Assembly (NCBI GenBank): GCA_016839955.1 | Contig: JAEOTI010000244.1 | Location: 1 to 12,886, forward strand | DNA length: 12,886 nucleotides | Direction: 5' to 3' | DNA from: Candidatus Hodarchaeota archaeon | GTDB lineage: Archaea; Asgardarchaeota; Heimdallarchaeia; Hodarchaeales; YT1-057 | Shown here: positions 12,432 to 12,886 of the stretch, piece by piece | How the letters are laid out: every line of letters starts with the position of its first letter | How positions within the stretch are numbered: the first letter of the stretch is position 1 | Notes under the pieces: model-generated | Database searches by the model: none | What the model was told of the DNA's origin: nothing | Seen by the model: only the letters and a program-made list of their open reading frames with translations | Translations under genes and position numbers: made by a program

Positions 12432-12878
12432 TTATTGCCCCTGTCTACTTCCACAGCTTGGACAAAATCTTAGAGAATGATCATATTGATAACCACAAGC
12501 TGGACAAGTATTAATTTGTTTAGAACCTTTTTTGTTCAAAGAACCGACAATTCCAGTAGTAATTCGTTCTGGCATTCTCATATGTAATTGTTGAGCTTTT
12601 ACTTGCCGAAGTATCATGCTAATTATACCAGATGCACAGCATAGTATTATTATGGCAGTATAGAATCGTTCAACTGTATCTTTATACGAATATTCATCAA
12701 CTAAGTGAATTAGAGCAATTAAGTCGAATAAGAATAGAGGAATGAAAAAACTGTAAGTAAAATGTTGAAAAGGGTTGAGATTTTGAGTCTGGGCTCGTAA
12801 AAGACCACCATAGCCAGAAATAAAGCAAATCGTTGTAGCAATCAAGAACAAGTCCAGAGAATTTAACAAAGAGAGCAA
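12432..12878 (-). CDS. Membrane protein with C-terminal zinc ribbon, unknown function
   Basis: I do not recognise the family. The 148 visible residues have three hydrophobic helices (about 8-27, 40-60 and 72-90), a basic linker (91-122), and a C-terminal zinc ribbon of CPACG...CPSCG type with C125, C128, C139 and C142. Such ribbons end many archaeal membrane proteins of unknown role; by the positive-inside rule the basic linker and ribbon should face the cytoplasm. The first visible initiator is TTG 12878, but the frame stays open to the window edge (next codons upstream give F and I), and no SD site can be judged, so the N-terminus may extend outside the window. It is convergent with the PHP gene. 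Confidence 0.7.
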   Translation of the reverse strand: MLSLLNSLDLFLIATTICFISGYGGLLRAQTQNLNPFQHFTYSFFIPLFLFDLIALIHLVDEYSYKDTVERFYTAIIILCCASGIISMILRQVKAQQLHMRMPERITTGIVGSLNKKGSKQINTCPACGYQYDHSLRFCPSCGSRQGQ

Positions 12879-12886
12879 AAAAATAG

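Noticed and set aside
1..12886. Search for mobile elements, CRISPR arrays, tRNA or rRNA genes
   Set aside because: No transposase or integrase frame, no regularly spaced repeats, and no tRNA-like cloverleaf or rRNA core segment was seen by reading; absence of small RNAs cannot be proven by eye.

Overview
The window looks like a low-GC archaeal chromosome segment (by eye mid-30s % GC). Archaeal markers are a NurA-HerA-Mre11 repair cluster, a thiolase paired with a DUF35 zinc-ribbon/OB protein, TATA boxes centred about 26-27 bases before start codons (leaderless transcripts), and a mixture of leaderless genes with Shine-Dalgarno (SD) genes that often start with TTG. A full-length bacterial-type MutS is unusual for archaea. 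Together with the AT-rich, small-operon style this makes an Asgard-like (for example Heimdallarchaeia-type) or another mesophilic archaeon a reasonable but unproven guess.

Layout. 1-4166, minus strand: a membrane protein of unknown role, then nurA, herA and an SbcD-like mre11 that runs off the left edge; these form the end-resection machinery (rad50 may follow outside the window). 4210-4691, plus: an unrecognised protein with a possible thioredoxin-like fold lacking CxxC, a locally GC-rich core, and a palindrome at its 5' end. 4753-5493, minus: a variant creatininase-family amidohydrolase. 5497-5769: a divergent control region with an imperfect direct repeat. 5770-8307, plus: mutS, whose last eight residues resemble a PCNA-binding (PIP) motif. 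8352-8585, minus: a small unknown protein. 8586-8968: about 380 bases with no convincing gene. 8998-10571, plus: thiolase and DUF35 protein, translationally coupled. 10575-11393, minus: a FabG-like short-chain dehydrogenase ending 3 bases from the DUF35 gene. 11521-12338, plus: a PHP-family phosphatase (histidinol-phosphatase-like) with a perfect 9-bp-arm palindrome between its probable TATA box and transcription start. 12432-window end, minus: a membrane protein with a C-terminal zinc ribbon.

How the genes fit together: the left third is recombinational repair, the middle is mismatch recognition, and the right third is acyl-CoA/oxidoreductase metabolism plus a phosphoesterase. I see no mobile element, CRISPR array, tRNA or rRNA. 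The most distinctive points are the bacterial-type MutS with an archaeal-style clamp-binding tail, the creatininase homologue with two altered metal-site motifs, and two promoter palindromes of unrelated sequence.
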